Of a DNA stretch of 64,000 nt, positions 9,752-17,829 are shown one piece after another. Origin of the DNA: BAIKAL-G1 sp943369525. Its GTDB lineage: Bacteria > Cyanobacteriota > Cyanobacteriia > PCC-6307 > Cyanobiaceae. Position numbers and translations under genes: made by a program. Positions within the stretch are counted from its first letter, which is position 1; each line of letters opens with the position of its first letter. The notes under the pieces were generated by a model. It was not told the origin of the DNA. It worked only from the letters and a program-made list of their open reading frames with translations, and made no database searches. The stretch is from positions 1-64,000 of the forward strand of contig CALRNL020000008.1 in the NCBI GenBank assembly GCA_943369525.1. The letters run 5' to 3'.

Positions 9752-10899
9752 GTCCTGCCACTGCGTTCGAGGCCACGGCTGACCAAGCCTGCCGCTGGCG
9801 CCCCTGGATGGGCCGGGCCCTGCAGCTGGCGGCCCTTGGCCAGGGCCGCACCAGCCCCAACCCGATGGTGGGTTGTGTGTTGCTTGATGGCGACGGCCAG
9901 CTGGTGGGCGAAGGCTTCCATGCCCGTGCCGGCCTGGCCCACGCCGAAGTGGGGGCCCTGCACCAGGCGGGGGAGCGGGCCCAGGGCGGCACGGCGATCG
10001 TGACCCTGGAGCCCTGCTGCCACCACGGCCGCACCCCCCCCTGCAGCCAGGCCCTGCTGGCCGCCGGCGTCGGCCGGGTGGTGGTGGCGATGGTGGATCC
10101 CGATCCCCGCGTGGCCGGCCAGGGCCTGGTGCAATTGCGGGCCGCCGGCGTGGAGGTGATTGCCGGGGTGTGCGGCGCTGAAGCAAGGGAGTTGAACCGG
10201 GCCTTCATCCACCGGGTCAGCACGGGCCGCCCCATGGGGATTTTGAAATGGGCCATGAGCCTCGATGGCCGCACGGCCCTGGCCAATGGCTCCAGCCAGT
10301 GGATTAGCGGCCCCGAGGCCCGCACCTGGGTGCACCGCCTGCGCGGCCAGGTCGACGCCGTGATCGTGGGCGGCGGCACCCTGCGCGCCGACGACCCCCT
10401 ACTCACCAGCCGGGGCCTGGGCCCTAGGGAGCCCCTGCGGGTGGTGGTGTCGCGAACCCTGGAGCTGCCTTCCCAACGCCAGCTCTGGGACCAGGCCCTG
10501 GCGCCGACCCTGGTGGTGCATGGTCCGGGCGCCAGTCACCAGGGGCGCCAGCTCCTGGACCAGTTGGGGGTGGAGCGCCTGGAGCTCGATGGCTGCACTC
10601 CCATCGCTTTGCTCGAAGCGCTGGCCCAGCGGGGCTGTAACCAGGTGCTGTGGGAGTGCGGTCCGGCCTTGGCGGCAGAGGCCCTCAAGCAGGGTTGCGT
10701 GCAGCAGCTGGCGGCGGTGATCGCCCCGAAGCTTTTAGGGGGGCTGGCGGCGCGCACGCCCTTGGGGGATTTGGGGCTGGTGGATGTGAACGAGGCCCAG
10801 CATTGGGACCTGCAGGGCCTGGAGCGACTGGGGGTGGATTGGCTGGGGCAGCTGCGATTGGCTTCCGTCGATTTCATCACGAATCAGCATGCCAACTAA
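9748..10899 (+). CDS. ribD: Riboflavin biosynthesis bifunctional deaminase/reductase RibD
   Basis: RibD carries out two steps of riboflavin synthesis: deamination of the pyrimidinone from GTP, then reduction of its ribosyl side chain. The N-terminal cytidine-deaminase-like domain has the zinc site HAEV and PCCHHGRTPPC. The C-terminal domain is DHFR-like, with 'MSLDGRTAL', 'QWISG' and the 'VGGGTLRADDPLLT' stretch. Length (383 aa) is normal. The TTG at 9748 overlaps the stop of the DUF3122 gene (TTGA), typical of translational coupling; ATG 9715 and ATG 9808 are alternatives, and the conserved part begins near the latter. It is third in a tight GH116-DUF3122-ribD run, with no obvious functional link to the first two. 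Confidence 0.93.
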   Translation: MSPATAFEATADQACRWRPWMGRALQLAALGQGRTSPNPMVGCVLLDGDGQLVGEGFHARAGLAHAEVGALHQAGERAQGGTAIVTLEPCCHHGRTPPCSQALLAAGVGRVVVAMVDPDPRVAGQGLVQLRAAGVEVIAGVCGAEARELNRAFIHRVSTGRPMGILKWAMSLDGRTALANGSSQWISGPEARTWVHRLRGQVDAVIVGGGTLRADDPLLTSRGLGPREPLRVVVSRTLELPSQRQLWDQALAPTLVVHGPGASHQGRQLLDQLGVERLELDGCTPIALLEALAQRGCNQVLWECGPALAAEALKQGCVQQLAAVIAPKLLGGLAARTPLGDLGLVDVNEAQHWDLQGLERLGVDWLGQLRLASVDFITNQHAN

Positions 10900-11188
10900 C
10901 GGCTTGCCTCGATCGCGCTGCCCCATTCCCTATGGTTCGCCGGTATCGGGGCCAGGGCTTCAGTTCGCCAGACGCTGCTTGAACCAGGGGATTCCGGTTT
11001 GGACCTCAGTCGCCCCTGCCATGCCGTTTCAATCGCCATTTTGACCACGGTCAAATACAGCCTGCTCATGGTTGCTGGCAGGGATGGCGTGTTGCGATTG
11101 ATCGGGGTATGACATTGGCTGCTTCCAGCGGTTGATGCTGCCAAGTGGGTGGGCGTTGGTGCTTTGCAATCAATCCATGGAACAGGAT

Positions 11189-11995
11189 CTATTTGCAGAG
11201 CGAGTGGGTGGGCTTGTGGGTGATTTCTTTTTCAAGCACCACCATGGAGTCATGGATATGAATCCCAGGGCAATGGGGGCTCAAGGCGGGATGCTTGACC
11301 GGCATGTTGTGATACCAGTGGTGCATGTCATCGACCATGCTGCGGATTGTATTGAAAAAGTTCGAAGGTGAGCCATAGCCGCCGCCCCAACCATGCCAGT
11401 AGGCCGTGTGCAGGTCTTCAATCAGGTAGAGGCCGCCATTGCTGAGCCGGGGGAAGAGGGCCTCAAGGGTTGCCTGAATGTGCTTCATGTGATGGCTGCC
11501 GTCGTCCAGGATGACGTCAACACCGCCCATTTCGTTTACGACAGAATCAAGGAAAGCTTGGTCGTCCTGGGAGCCGATTCTTACCTGGCCTGCAATGCCG
11601 TCATAGACTTTGCAGGCGGGATTGATGTCGATTCCGTAAATGATTGCCGATGCTCCAAAGTATTGCCTCCACAGTTGCAGGCTGCCGCCTTTAGATACGC
11701 CGATTTCCAGGAATTTAACGGGTGTTTGCCGAAAGCGGTTAAAATAACGCTCATACAGGGGCAGGTAGTGATGCCACTTATGAACAGCCTCCTTCAGCTC
11801 CCCTGCGTAGAGGTCCAGTAGGGGCCCGCCATAGCCCAGACGCCCTTCGATGTCGCTGCGGATGTCTTTCTCAGCTGGAAAGGATAGGGCCGCAAAGGGC
11901 TCTCCCTTGACGATGCCATAGCGGTTTAAGAGGGGCGTTGGCGCCAGCTGCTTGATCCATACTTTGGCGGCGCCGACTAGGCCATTCGATTTCAC
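11189..11995 (-). CDS. Class I SAM-dependent methyltransferase (macrolide-methyltransferase-like)
   Basis: A 268-residue protein starting with GTG. The Rossmann core is visible as 'VKFLEIGVSKGGSLQLWRQY' (motif I, about residues 93-112), 'IYGIDINP' (acidic end of beta-2), and 'VDVILDDGSHHMKHI' with 'GGLYLIEDLHTAYW' downstream. The DDGSHH and IEDLHT motifs are typical of the family that methylates sugars or macrolides and of cephalosporin-hydroxylase-like enzymes. The substrate is unknown. The gene is clearly less GC-rich than its neighbours and stands alone, convergent with ribD, which suggests horizontal acquisition, perhaps from a glycan or natural-product cluster. The 289-base gap to ribD shows no gene. 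Confidence 0.8.
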   Translation of the reverse strand: MKSNGLVGAAKVWIKQLAPTPLLNRYGIVKGEPFAALSFPAEKDIRSDIEGRLGYGGPLLDLYAGELKEAVHKWHHYLPLYERYFNRFRQTPVKFLEIGVSKGGSLQLWRQYFGASAIIYGIDINPACKVYDGIAGQVRIGSQDDQAFLDSVVNEMGGVDVILDDGSHHMKHIQATLEALFPRLSNGGLYLIEDLHTAYWHGWGGGYGSPSNFFNTIRSMVDDMHHWYHNMPVKHPALSPHCPGIHIHDSMVVLEKEITHKPTHSLCK

Positions 11996-12144
11996 GGGAT
12001 CCGGTCTAGATGGGCCGATAGGTTAGTCAATAGGTTCAGGTTTCCCTATCGATTGGCCGCCATTGCCTTGGTGATGCGGCGGATCCGTAGCGTCACTTAG
12101 GCGTTCAAAGCCAGGGGCTGATCCCCTTGGTTGTTAGGACTGGC

Positions 12145-13062
12145 CTAGGTGTGCTCTCCAGCGTGATAACTACTGCGCACCAAGGGACCACTACGCACCT
12201 GATCGAATCCCATCTGCCTAGCGATGGCGCCCAAGTGGTCAAACTCCTGCGGATTCCAATATCTCGCCACGGGCATGTGGGCCAGGGAAGGCCGCAGGTA
12301 TTGGCCGAGGGTGAGCCGTTGGCAACCCACCGCGCGCAAATCCTCCAGGGCCGCCACCACTTCCTCAAACGTTTCGCCCAGGCCCAGCATCAGGCCCGAT
12401 TTGGTGGGGATCGGCGGCGCTAGCTCCCGGGCAGCGGCCAGCAGGGCCAGGGAGCGCCGGTAGGTGGCGCCGCGGCGCACCTCCGCCTGGAGGCGCTGCA
12501 CCGTTTCCAGATTGTGGTTGAAGCAGGCCGGTTCGGCCGCCAGCACGGTCGCCAGGCGTTGGCGTTGGGCCCCTACGGCCGCGGTTTCGTCGCGCTGGCC
12601 GCCCCAGAAATCCGGGGTGAGCACCTCGATGGCGACCAGGGGATTGCGGTGGCGGATGGCGGCCATGGTGGCCGTGAATAAACCGGCGCCATGGTCTGGC
12701 AGGTCGTCGCGGGCCACGGCCGTGAGCACTACGTAGCGCAGGCCCAACTCGATCACCGCCGCGGCCACCCGCTCGGCTTCGGCGCCATCCACGGGGCTGG
12801 GCGCCTCGCCCTTGTCCACCTGGCAAAAGGCGCAACTGCGGGTGCAGATTGGGCCGCCCAGCAGGAAGGTGGCGGTGCCGCTGGCGTAACACTCGCCCCG
12901 GTTTGGGCAGCGGCCCTCCTCGCAGATTGTGTGCAGCCGCTGCTGCTTCACCACCGCCTGCACCCGTTCCAGCGCGCTGGCCCTGCCGATCGGCAGGCGC
13001 AGCCAGGAGGGCAGGCGTTCGGCCGGGGCGATGGCGCTGTAGCGGCTGGGGCGGCGGACCAT
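12145..13062 (-). CDS. lipA: Lipoyl synthase LipA
   Basis: A radical-SAM enzyme that inserts two sulfurs into octanoyl groups on lipoate-dependent enzymes. The auxiliary cluster motif appears as C-x4-C-x5-C in 'CEEGRCPNRGEC', and the radical SAM motif C-x3-C-x2-C as 'CTRSCAFC'. The C-terminus ends in 'VRSSYHAGE', which keeps the conserved R-S-S-Y serine ligand. I chose ATG at 13062 (MVRRPSRYS), giving 305 residues, a normal length; the frame runs further upstream but that part is low-complexity and not LipA-like. It lies 46 bases downstream of recR in the same direction, probably co-transcribed. Confidence 0.95.
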   Translation of the reverse strand: MVRRPSRYSAIAPAERLPSWLRLPIGRASALERVQAVVKQQRLHTICEEGRCPNRGECYASGTATFLLGGPICTRSCAFCQVDKGEAPSPVDGAEAERVAAAVIELGLRYVVLTAVARDDLPDHGAGLFTATMAAIRHRNPLVAIEVLTPDFWGGQRDETAAVGAQRQRLATVLAAEPACFNHNLETVQRLQAEVRRGATYRRSLALLAAARELAPPIPTKSGLMLGLGETFEEVVAALEDLRAVGCQRLTLGQYLRPSLAHMPVARYWNPQEFDHLGAIARQMGFDQVRSGPLVRSSYHAGEHT

Positions 13063-13108
13063 GGCTGGTGGCAGGCGTTGTCCTGGGGGTTTAGGGAGGC
13101 GGTCGGGC

Positions 13109-13729
13109 CTAGTCCATGCGCCGGCGCCCCTCCAGGGCCCGGGCCAGGGTGACCTCATCGGCGTATTCCAATTCGCTGCCCACGGGCAGGCCGTAGGCGA
13201 TGCGGCTCACCTGGGTGAAGGGCTTGAGCAGCCGCGCCAAATAGAGGCTGGTGGTGTCCCCTTCGACGCTAGGGGTGAGGGCCAGGATCACTTCGCTGAT
13301 CTGGTCCCGATCGACCCGGGCCACCAACGGCTGGATGTGGAGGAGCTCCGGCCCCACCCCATCCATCGGCGAAATCAGCCCACCGAGCACGTGGTACAGA
13401 CCCTTGAACTCCCGGGTGCGCTCCAGGGCCAGCAGGTCGCGGGAGTCAGCCACCACGCAGAGAATGCCGGTGTGGCGCTCCTGGTTGCGGCAGATCTCAC
13501 AGAGGGGTTCGGCCGAGAGGTGGAAGCAGCTTTGGCACTGGCCCACCTGGCTGCGGGCGGCCAGCAGGGCATCGGCAAAGCTGTGGATCTGCTCCTCCGG
13601 CTGGCGCAGCAGGTAGAGGGCGAGCCGCTGGGCCGTGCGCGGACCAATGCCCGGCAGTCGCTCGAACTGGTCGATCAACCGGGCCAGGGGGCGGGTGAAG
13701 CCGCTCAGTTGGGTCTCGCAGTTACCCAA
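13109..13729 (-). CDS. recR: Recombination mediator protein RecR
   Basis: RecR acts with RecF/RecO to load RecA on gapped DNA. The 206-residue protein shows the helix-hairpin-helix 'LPGIGPRTAQRLALYLL' (about residues 25-41), the zinc finger 'CQSCFHLSAEPLCEIC', and a Toprim domain beginning 'GILCVVADSRDLLALE' with the 'PSVEGDTTSLYLARLL' stretch. The length matches the family. It is transcribed divergently from the CyanoP gene across roughly 75 bases, so the two promoters must be close or overlapping. Confidence 0.96.
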   Translation of the reverse strand: MGNCETQLSGFTRPLARLIDQFERLPGIGPRTAQRLALYLLRQPEEQIHSFADALLAARSQVGQCQSCFHLSAEPLCEICRNQERHTGILCVVADSRDLLALERTREFKGLYHVLGGLISPMDGVGPELLHIQPLVARVDRDQISEVILALTPSVEGDTTSLYLARLLKPFTQVSRIAYGLPVGSELEYADEVTLARALEGRRRMD

Positions 13730-13803
13730 AATCTAAGAGCGCCCCGATCCTCCGTTGGGGTAGGCGGGACGGGACAATGGCTCCTATCTCCCGTTCTTCC
13801 CCC

Positions 13804-14355
13804 ATGGCCAGCCTTCGCACCCGGGTGCCCCGTTTGCTGGTCGCCCTGTTGGCCGTGCTGCTGGTGGGCTGCAGTGCCGCCGCCGCCGGCCTCAATTCCT
13901 TCCAGAGCCCGGATGGGCGCTACGCCTTCCTCTATCCCACCGGCTGGACCCGGGTGCAGGTGAGCGAGGGGCCCCAGGTGGTCTTCCACGACCTGATCAA
14001 CAGCGATGAAACCCTCAGCCTGGTGATCTCCGATGTGAATGCCACCAACGACCTGGAGAACCTGGGCAGCGCCGTGGCCGTGGGCGAACGGCTGGCCCGG
14101 GTGGTAATTGCGCCGGTGGGCAGTGGTCGGGACGCCACCTTGGTGGAGGCCGTGGAGCGCCAGGACGGCAGCCACACCTTCTACGACCTGGAGTATGCGG
14201 TGCACCTCAACGACCGGGACCGCCACGAGCTGGCCACGGTGGTGGTGGATCGCGGCCGGCTCTACACCCTGGCCGCCAGCACCAACGAGCTGCGTTGGCC
14301 GAAGGTCAAGGCCCTGTTTCACCAGGTGATCACCTCCTTCACCCTGCAGATTTGA
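13804..14355 (+). CDS. psbP: CyanoP, PsbP-like photosystem II lipoprotein
   Basis: A 183-residue lumenal lipoprotein of the PsbP family, which helps photosystem II assembly. Starting at ATG 13804 (MASLRTR) gives a basic N-terminus, a hydrophobic core and the lipobox L-V-G-C with C23 as the lipidated residue. The mature part has the PsbP pattern 'SPDGRYAFLYPTGWTRVQV' and '...VVFHDLI', and ends 'VITSFTLQI'. An in-frame ATG 27 bases upstream (13777) is possible but would put extra residues before the basic region. It is the only gene between recR and the FAD oxidoreductase gene. Confidence 0.92.
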   Translation: MASLRTRVPRLLVALLAVLLVGCSAAAAGLNSFQSPDGRYAFLYPTGWTRVQVSEGPQVVFHDLINSDETLSLVISDVNATNDLENLGSAVAVGERLARVVIAPVGSGRDATLVEAVERQDGSHTFYDLEYAVHLNDRDRHELATVVVDRGRLYTLAASTNELRWPKVKALFHQVITSFTLQI

Positions 14356-14393
14356 GCGGGCCGGTTGGGGCATCGGCGTGACGGCGACGGCCC

Positions 14394-14451
14394 CATGGGC
14401 ATGGCTTCATGGGCATGGCCTCATGGGGCATTGCTTCATGGGGCATGGCTT
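14394..14451. repeat. Four tandem copies of a 14/15-bp unit
   Basis: Units CATGGGCATGGCTT-like at 14394-14407 and 14408-14421 (14 bp) and CATGGGGCATKGCTT-like at 14422-14436 and 14437-14451 (15 bp). The block fills most of the 125-base gap between the CyanoP gene and the oxidoreductase gene, and a decayed fifth copy may run on toward the start codon. Confidence 0.85.
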
Positions 14452-14480
14452 CTTGGTGAAGGCCTGATGGGGATGCCCTG

Positions 14481-15674
14481 ATGGTGTTGGTGATTGGCGG
14501 CGGTTTGGCCGGCAGCCTGGCGGCCTTGGCCCTGCGGCAGCGGGGCCTGCCCGTGACCCTGCTAAGCCCAGGGCCGGCGTCAGCCGCGGCGAGCCAGGTG
14601 AGCTACGGCGGCGTGCCCTGGTGGGCGGCGCCGGCCCTGGCGAGGGCGCCCGAGCTTTGGCAGGCCCTCGAATCCCGCCATGGTCCCCTCGGCTGGCGGC
14701 CCTGCCAGCTCACCCTCCACGGCGGCTCGGCCCATCCACCGGGGGCGATTGGCTTTCCTGGGCCTGACGGCAAGGGCCCTGGGGCCGATGGGCTCGCTTG
14801 GGATGGCACCCCAAACGCGGCGACCGATTCCAATCCAAGGGCCGATCTCCGGGCCCTCGCGGCCGCGGGCGCTGGCGTTAAAGCCCTGCTGGCTTCGGCG
14901 GGAGAGACGCTGCGGGAGCGCCGGGATGAGCAAGGCCAACCCCTGGGCCTGGAGCTCCCCTACGGCCGGGTCGATGGCCGGATGCTGGCGGCGGCCCTGC
15001 CGGTGGCCCTCGATCGGGCCGGGGTTAGGCGGGTGGCTGGGCTGGCGATGGCCCTGGAGTCCCGGCCGGGATCGCCCTGGCAGGTGCGACTGGCCGATGG
15101 TGGTGCCCTTGGGGCCCCAACCGTGCTGCTGGCTGCAGGGGCGGCCAGTGGCCAGCTCTGGCCAGCGTTGGCGCCGGAGCTGGCCACCAGTTGGGCGGGA
15201 GTGTTGGCCCTCAGCGGGGCTGAACTGGCTGCCAGCGACCTGCCGCCCGGGGCCAGCGCCGGCATCGTCATGCCCCTGCTGGGCCAGCGCCAGGCCCTGG
15301 AGCAGCAGACCCCCAGCCGCGGGGAGGCCCGGGCGGTGGTCGATGCGGGGCTGGCGCCCCGGGGGGACGACTGGTTGCTGGGCCAGATCAGCCTGGTGAA
15401 TCCCCAAGGCGCGTTCGCCCCCGAGCCCGATCCAACCTGGATGGAGGCCCGCTTGCGCGCTGGCCTGGCCCGGGTCTGGCCCCAGCTGGCCTGCCTGCCG
15501 GCCACCTATCACCAGGTCCCGGTGAGTTTCACCGCCACCGGGATCCCGCTTGTCGGTCCGGTGGCCCAGGCCCCGGGGCTGTGGGTCTGCGCCGGAGTGG
15601 GCGCCCCCTTTGCCGCCCTGCCGCCCCTGCTCGAGACCCTGGCCGACCAGCTGGCGGTCGGGTTGGGGTCCTAA
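14481..15674 (+). CDS. FAD-dependent oxidoreductase (glycine/D-amino-acid oxidase family)
   Basis: A 397-residue flavoprotein. The N-terminus carries the dinucleotide-binding fold 'VLVIGGGLAGSLAALALRQR' with the GxGxxG glycines. The C-terminus has the DAO-family closing segment 'TATGIPLVGPVAQAPGLWVC' followed by 'AGVGAPFAALPPLLETLADQ', where the FAD is sealed. Substrate-specific residues cannot be assigned, so glycine oxidase (ThiO-like), another amine oxidase or a dehydrogenase are all possible. No thiamine genes are adjacent. The gene is followed by the MgtC-like gene after about 65 bases in the same direction. Confidence 0.8.
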   Translation: MVLVIGGGLAGSLAALALRQRGLPVTLLSPGPASAAASQVSYGGVPWWAAPALARAPELWQALESRHGPLGWRPCQLTLHGGSAHPPGAIGFPGPDGKGPGADGLAWDGTPNAATDSNPRADLRALAAAGAGVKALLASAGETLRERRDEQGQPLGLELPYGRVDGRMLAAALPVALDRAGVRRVAGLAMALESRPGSPWQVRLADGGALGAPTVLLAAGAASGQLWPALAPELATSWAGVLALSGAELAASDLPPGASAGIVMPLLGQRQALEQQTPSRGEARAVVDAGLAPRGDDWLLGQISLVNPQGAFAPEPDPTWMEARLRAGLARVWPQLACLPATYHQVPVSFTATGIPLVGPVAQAPGLWVCAGVGAPFAALPPLLETLADQLAVGLGS

Positions 15675-15738
15675 CCCTGGTTTGCAAAAGCCGGCCCTGG
15701 GGTTGGCAGCCTGCCCGGCTTGGCCCGACCATGGCGAG

Positions 15739-16248
15739 ATGATGGCCCTGCACCTCACCCCCGACCTCGAGGCCCTGCTCCGCATGGGCCTGGCGGTGCT
15801 TTGCGGCCTGGCCATGGGCTTCAACCGCTCCCATCCGGCCTCCGGGCCCCAACCGAATCGCCTGCGGGTGCATGTGCTGGTGGGCCTGAGTGCCTGCCTG
15901 ATGGTGCTGGCGGCCGGGCCCGACCTGGGCGCCCGCAGTCGCGCCATCCAGGGGGTGGCCACGGGGGTGGGTTTCCTGGGGGCGGGCGAAATCCTGGTGG
16001 ATCGGGGCAGTAAGCGAGGGCGCAGCCCCCAGGTCCATGGCCTCACCAGTGCCGCCTCGATCTGGTTCACCGCCTCCTTGGGGGTGACCGTGGCCGCCTC
16101 CACGCCCGTGCTGGCGGCGGTGGCCCTGATCCTGGCCCTGATTACCCTCTCCCGCCACGAACCCGCCAGCTGGGAGCTCAACAGTGGCGACCCCACCGAA
16201 CCCGGGGAGATTCCAGCCCCCCGCCCAGAGCCCAAAAACCATGGTTGA
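15739..16248 (+). CDS. MgtC/SapB family membrane protein
   Basis: A 169-residue membrane protein. From ATG 15739 (MMALHLTPDLEALLRMG) it shows the MgtC N-terminal domain: a first helix with 'GLAVLCGLAMGFNRS', then 'NRLRVHVLVGLSACLMVL' corresponding to the family's 'AGLRTHxLV' motif, 'GVATGVGFLGAGEIL', and 'VHGLTSAASIWFTASLGV'. The C-terminal cytoplasmic domain of MgtC proper is absent; the protein ends in a proline-rich tail. Family members are linked to Mg2+ or acid stress, but the exact role here is unknown. The end overlaps the next gene by 8 bases, indicating coupling. Confidence 0.85.
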   Translation: MMALHLTPDLEALLRMGLAVLCGLAMGFNRSHPASGPQPNRLRVHVLVGLSACLMVLAAGPDLGARSRAIQGVATGVGFLGAGEILVDRGSKRGRSPQVHGLTSAASIWFTASLGVTVAASTPVLAAVALILALITLSRHEPASWELNSGDPTEPGEIPAPRPEPKNHG

Positions 16249-16510
16249 ACCCAGTCCGATGGCGGCCCGTGCTCCAGCCGATGGGCAGGAGCCGAACCTC
16301 TGGGCGCTCAAGCCCTGGTGGTGCCAGCCCTGGTCGATCCTGTTGACGGGGATTGCCGCGATTGCCGGCAGCTGGTGGCTACTCGGCCGGCTCTGGATCA
16401 CCATCCCCTGCGCCGGCCTGGTGTTGCTCTGGTGGTGGTTGTTTCTGGTGTTGGTGCCGGCTTCCTATCGGGCCGGGGCCATGGGAAGGCAAGAGCAACC
16501 GTTGCCTTGA
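16241..16510 (+). CDS. Small membrane protein, DUF6737-like
   Basis: An 89-residue protein starting at ATG 16241, which overlaps the end of the MgtC-like gene. It contains 'ALKPWWCQPWSILLTGIA' followed by two hydrophobic segments and a basic C-terminus ('VPASYRAGAMGRQ'). The PWWCQPWSI motif is what I recall from the cyanobacterial DUF6737 family; this assignment is from memory. The product is probably an integral membrane protein with two helices. Function unknown. Confidence 0.7.
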   Translation: MVEPSPMAARAPADGQEPNLWALKPWWCQPWSILLTGIAAIAGSWWLLGRLWITIPCAGLVLLWWWLFLVLVPASYRAGAMGRQEQPLP

Positions 16511-16519
16511 ACGCCCCTG

Positions 16520-16573
16520 TTCCGTTGAGCGCAATTGTTCAGTTGCGCGCAACTGTTCCGTTGAGCGCAACTG
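16520..16573. repeat. Three tandem 18-bp units, middle one a perfect palindrome
   Basis: Units TTCCGTTGAGCGCAATTG (16520-16537), TTCAGTTGCGCGCAACTG (16538-16555) and TTCCGTTGAGCGCAACTG (16556-16573). Bases 16540-16555 (CAGTTGCGCGCAACTG) form an exact 16-bp palindrome, and the outer units are near-palindromic around GTTGAGCGCAAC. It starts about 10 bases after the stop of the DUF6737-like gene and could act as a terminator-like hairpin or protein-binding site. Confidence 0.85.
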
Positions 16574-16611
16574 TGATTAGCCCCCGAATCCAGGTTTGCT
16601 GATTCAATCAG

Positions 16612-16706
16612 GCCAGCTGATTGAATCAAAGCAAGCTATTTCAATCAAAGCAAGCTATTTGAATCAAGGCCAGCTAAATGAATCCAGGCAAGCCCATCAA
16701 GCTCAA
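16612..16706. repeat. Four to five tandem copies of a 19-bp unit
   Basis: Units of the form GCMAGCTATTTGAATCAAR at 16612-16630, 16631-16649, 16650-16668 and 16669-16687, with a decayed fifth at 16688-16706. The block is AT-richer than its surroundings and lies in the gap between the convergent DUF6737-like and LCP genes. It is distinct in sequence from the 18-bp block just before it. Confidence 0.85.
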
Positions 16707-16776
16707 CCAACCATGGCCTGTTGACCAAGCCCATCATGATTTGTTTGAGCTCGCTGGCCAGCGTCTAGTTTGAGAT

Positions 16777-17685
16777 TTAGAATAAAAAGCGATAACGGCT
16801 TGTGGCGTTGTCATTGGTGTTGTTCGTTTCTGGAGTTGGCCAGTTCACATCCCAGTAACTGATGCCATTGCGATAGTTGGGCACGCCAGGCAGCTGGTTG
16901 ATCTCCAGCTTGGTGCCGGCCATGCTTGCCACGATGCCGCCGATTTCCATCGGGCCCAGGTCGGTTTTGAGGTTCTTGCCCGCTAGTCCCATCAGCTGGG
17001 GGAGGCGCAGGACGGTTTCGGGTCGGGTCAGTTTGTTGAAGAGGGCCCGCACCGCCAGCTTTTGCCGTTCCAATCGACCGATGTCGCCCAGTTCGTCGTG
17101 GCGGAAGCGTAAAAAGCCCTCCAAATCCTTGCCCTTGAGGGTTTGGGGGCCGGGCTGCAAATCGATGAACAGCTTCTGGCTGTAGTCGTTGTAATACATG
17201 CGCTTGGGCACGGTCACCTCCAGGCCGCCGAGGGCATCACCCAGGTGGCGCACCAGGGCCAGGTCCACCAGGATGTGGTGGCTCATCGGCCGGCCGAGGT
17301 GGCTGGCTAGCTCCGCCTTGACGGCCTTGGGACCCCCCAGGCTGTAAAGGGCATTGATCTTGAGCGGCCCATAGCTGGGGGACTCGATATAGGTGTCCCG
17401 GGGCACCTGGGTGATCTTGGTGACGCCATCCTTGATCCGCAGCGTGGCGATCACATCGGTGTTGGCGCCCCTGTCGGAGCCCATCACCAGCAGGTCCTGG
17501 TCGCCGGCAGCCATCCAGGCGCTGAAGGGGTTGGTCAGCTGCTTGGCGTTGCTGAACAGATCCGCCTTGAGCAGGTTGCCCAGGGGGCCAGCTAGCACCA
17601 AACCCCCGCCCAGGCCGATGGCAATGGCCACCAGCACGGGCAGGCGTTGGTCCCGGCGGCGGGCCTGGGGCGCGGAATGCTTCAT
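16777..17685 (-). CDS. LytR-CpsA-Psr (LCP) family protein
   Basis: LCP enzymes transfer glycopolymers onto peptidoglycan or similar acceptors at the cell surface. The 302-residue protein begins with a basic stretch and one membrane helix ('VLVAIAIGLGGGLVLAGPLG'), then the LCP domain: 'LLVMGSDRGANTDVIATLRI' (the D-R-x-x-x-x-D motif), 'ITQVPRDTYIE' with its catalytic R-D-T, 'KINALYSLGG', and 'LEGFLRFRHDELGDIGRLER' with the R-x-R-H-D / D-x-x-R-x-x-R motif. All conserved charged residues of the family are visible. In cyanobacteria the acceptor is uncertain. A hairpin region lies directly upstream. Confidence 0.93.
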   Translation of the reverse strand: MKHSAPQARRRDQRLPVLVAIAIGLGGGLVLAGPLGNLLKADLFSNAKQLTNPFSAWMAAGDQDLLVMGSDRGANTDVIATLRIKDGVTKITQVPRDTYIESPSYGPLKINALYSLGGPKAVKAELASHLGRPMSHHILVDLALVRHLGDALGGLEVTVPKRMYYNDYSQKLFIDLQPGPQTLKGKDLEGFLRFRHDELGDIGRLERQKLAVRALFNKLTRPETVLRLPQLMGLAGKNLKTDLGPMEIGGIVASMAGTKLEINQLPGVPNYRNGISYWDVNWPTPETNNTNDNATSRYRFLF

Positions 17686-17713
17686 GCGTCCTGAAAGCCT
17701 GCTGGGAACCTAT

Positions 17714-17750
17714 GGCAATTGCCAGCATTACCGGCAGCTGTCGCCGGTAA
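17714..17750. promoter_or_regulatory. Palindrome plus hairpin upstream of the LCP gene
   Basis: GGCAATTGCC (17714-17723) is an exact 10-bp palindrome. TTACCGGC (17728-17735) and GCCGGTAA (17743-17750) form an 8-bp stem with a 7-base loop. Both sit 29-65 bases upstream of the LCP start on the minus strand, where a promoter or operator would be expected. They could also be the transcript end of the upstream minus-strand gene, but no T-run follows. Confidence 0.5.
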
Positions 17751-17829
17751 GACAGGTCAGTTTGTCGGTTGACCAGAGAGGGCGGTTGGCTGGATTTGGG
17801 GCATGGAGCCCCTGGCCCCGCCCGCTGGC

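Noticed and set aside
14580..16235. 551-codon minus-strand open frame
   Set aside because: It is antisense to the FAD oxidoreductase and MgtC-like genes, low-complexity (Gly/Pro/Arg/Gln), and exists because high GC removes stop codons.
16520..16706. Repeat blocks considered as a CRISPR array
   Set aside because: The units are directly adjacent without spacers, and no cas genes are in the window.
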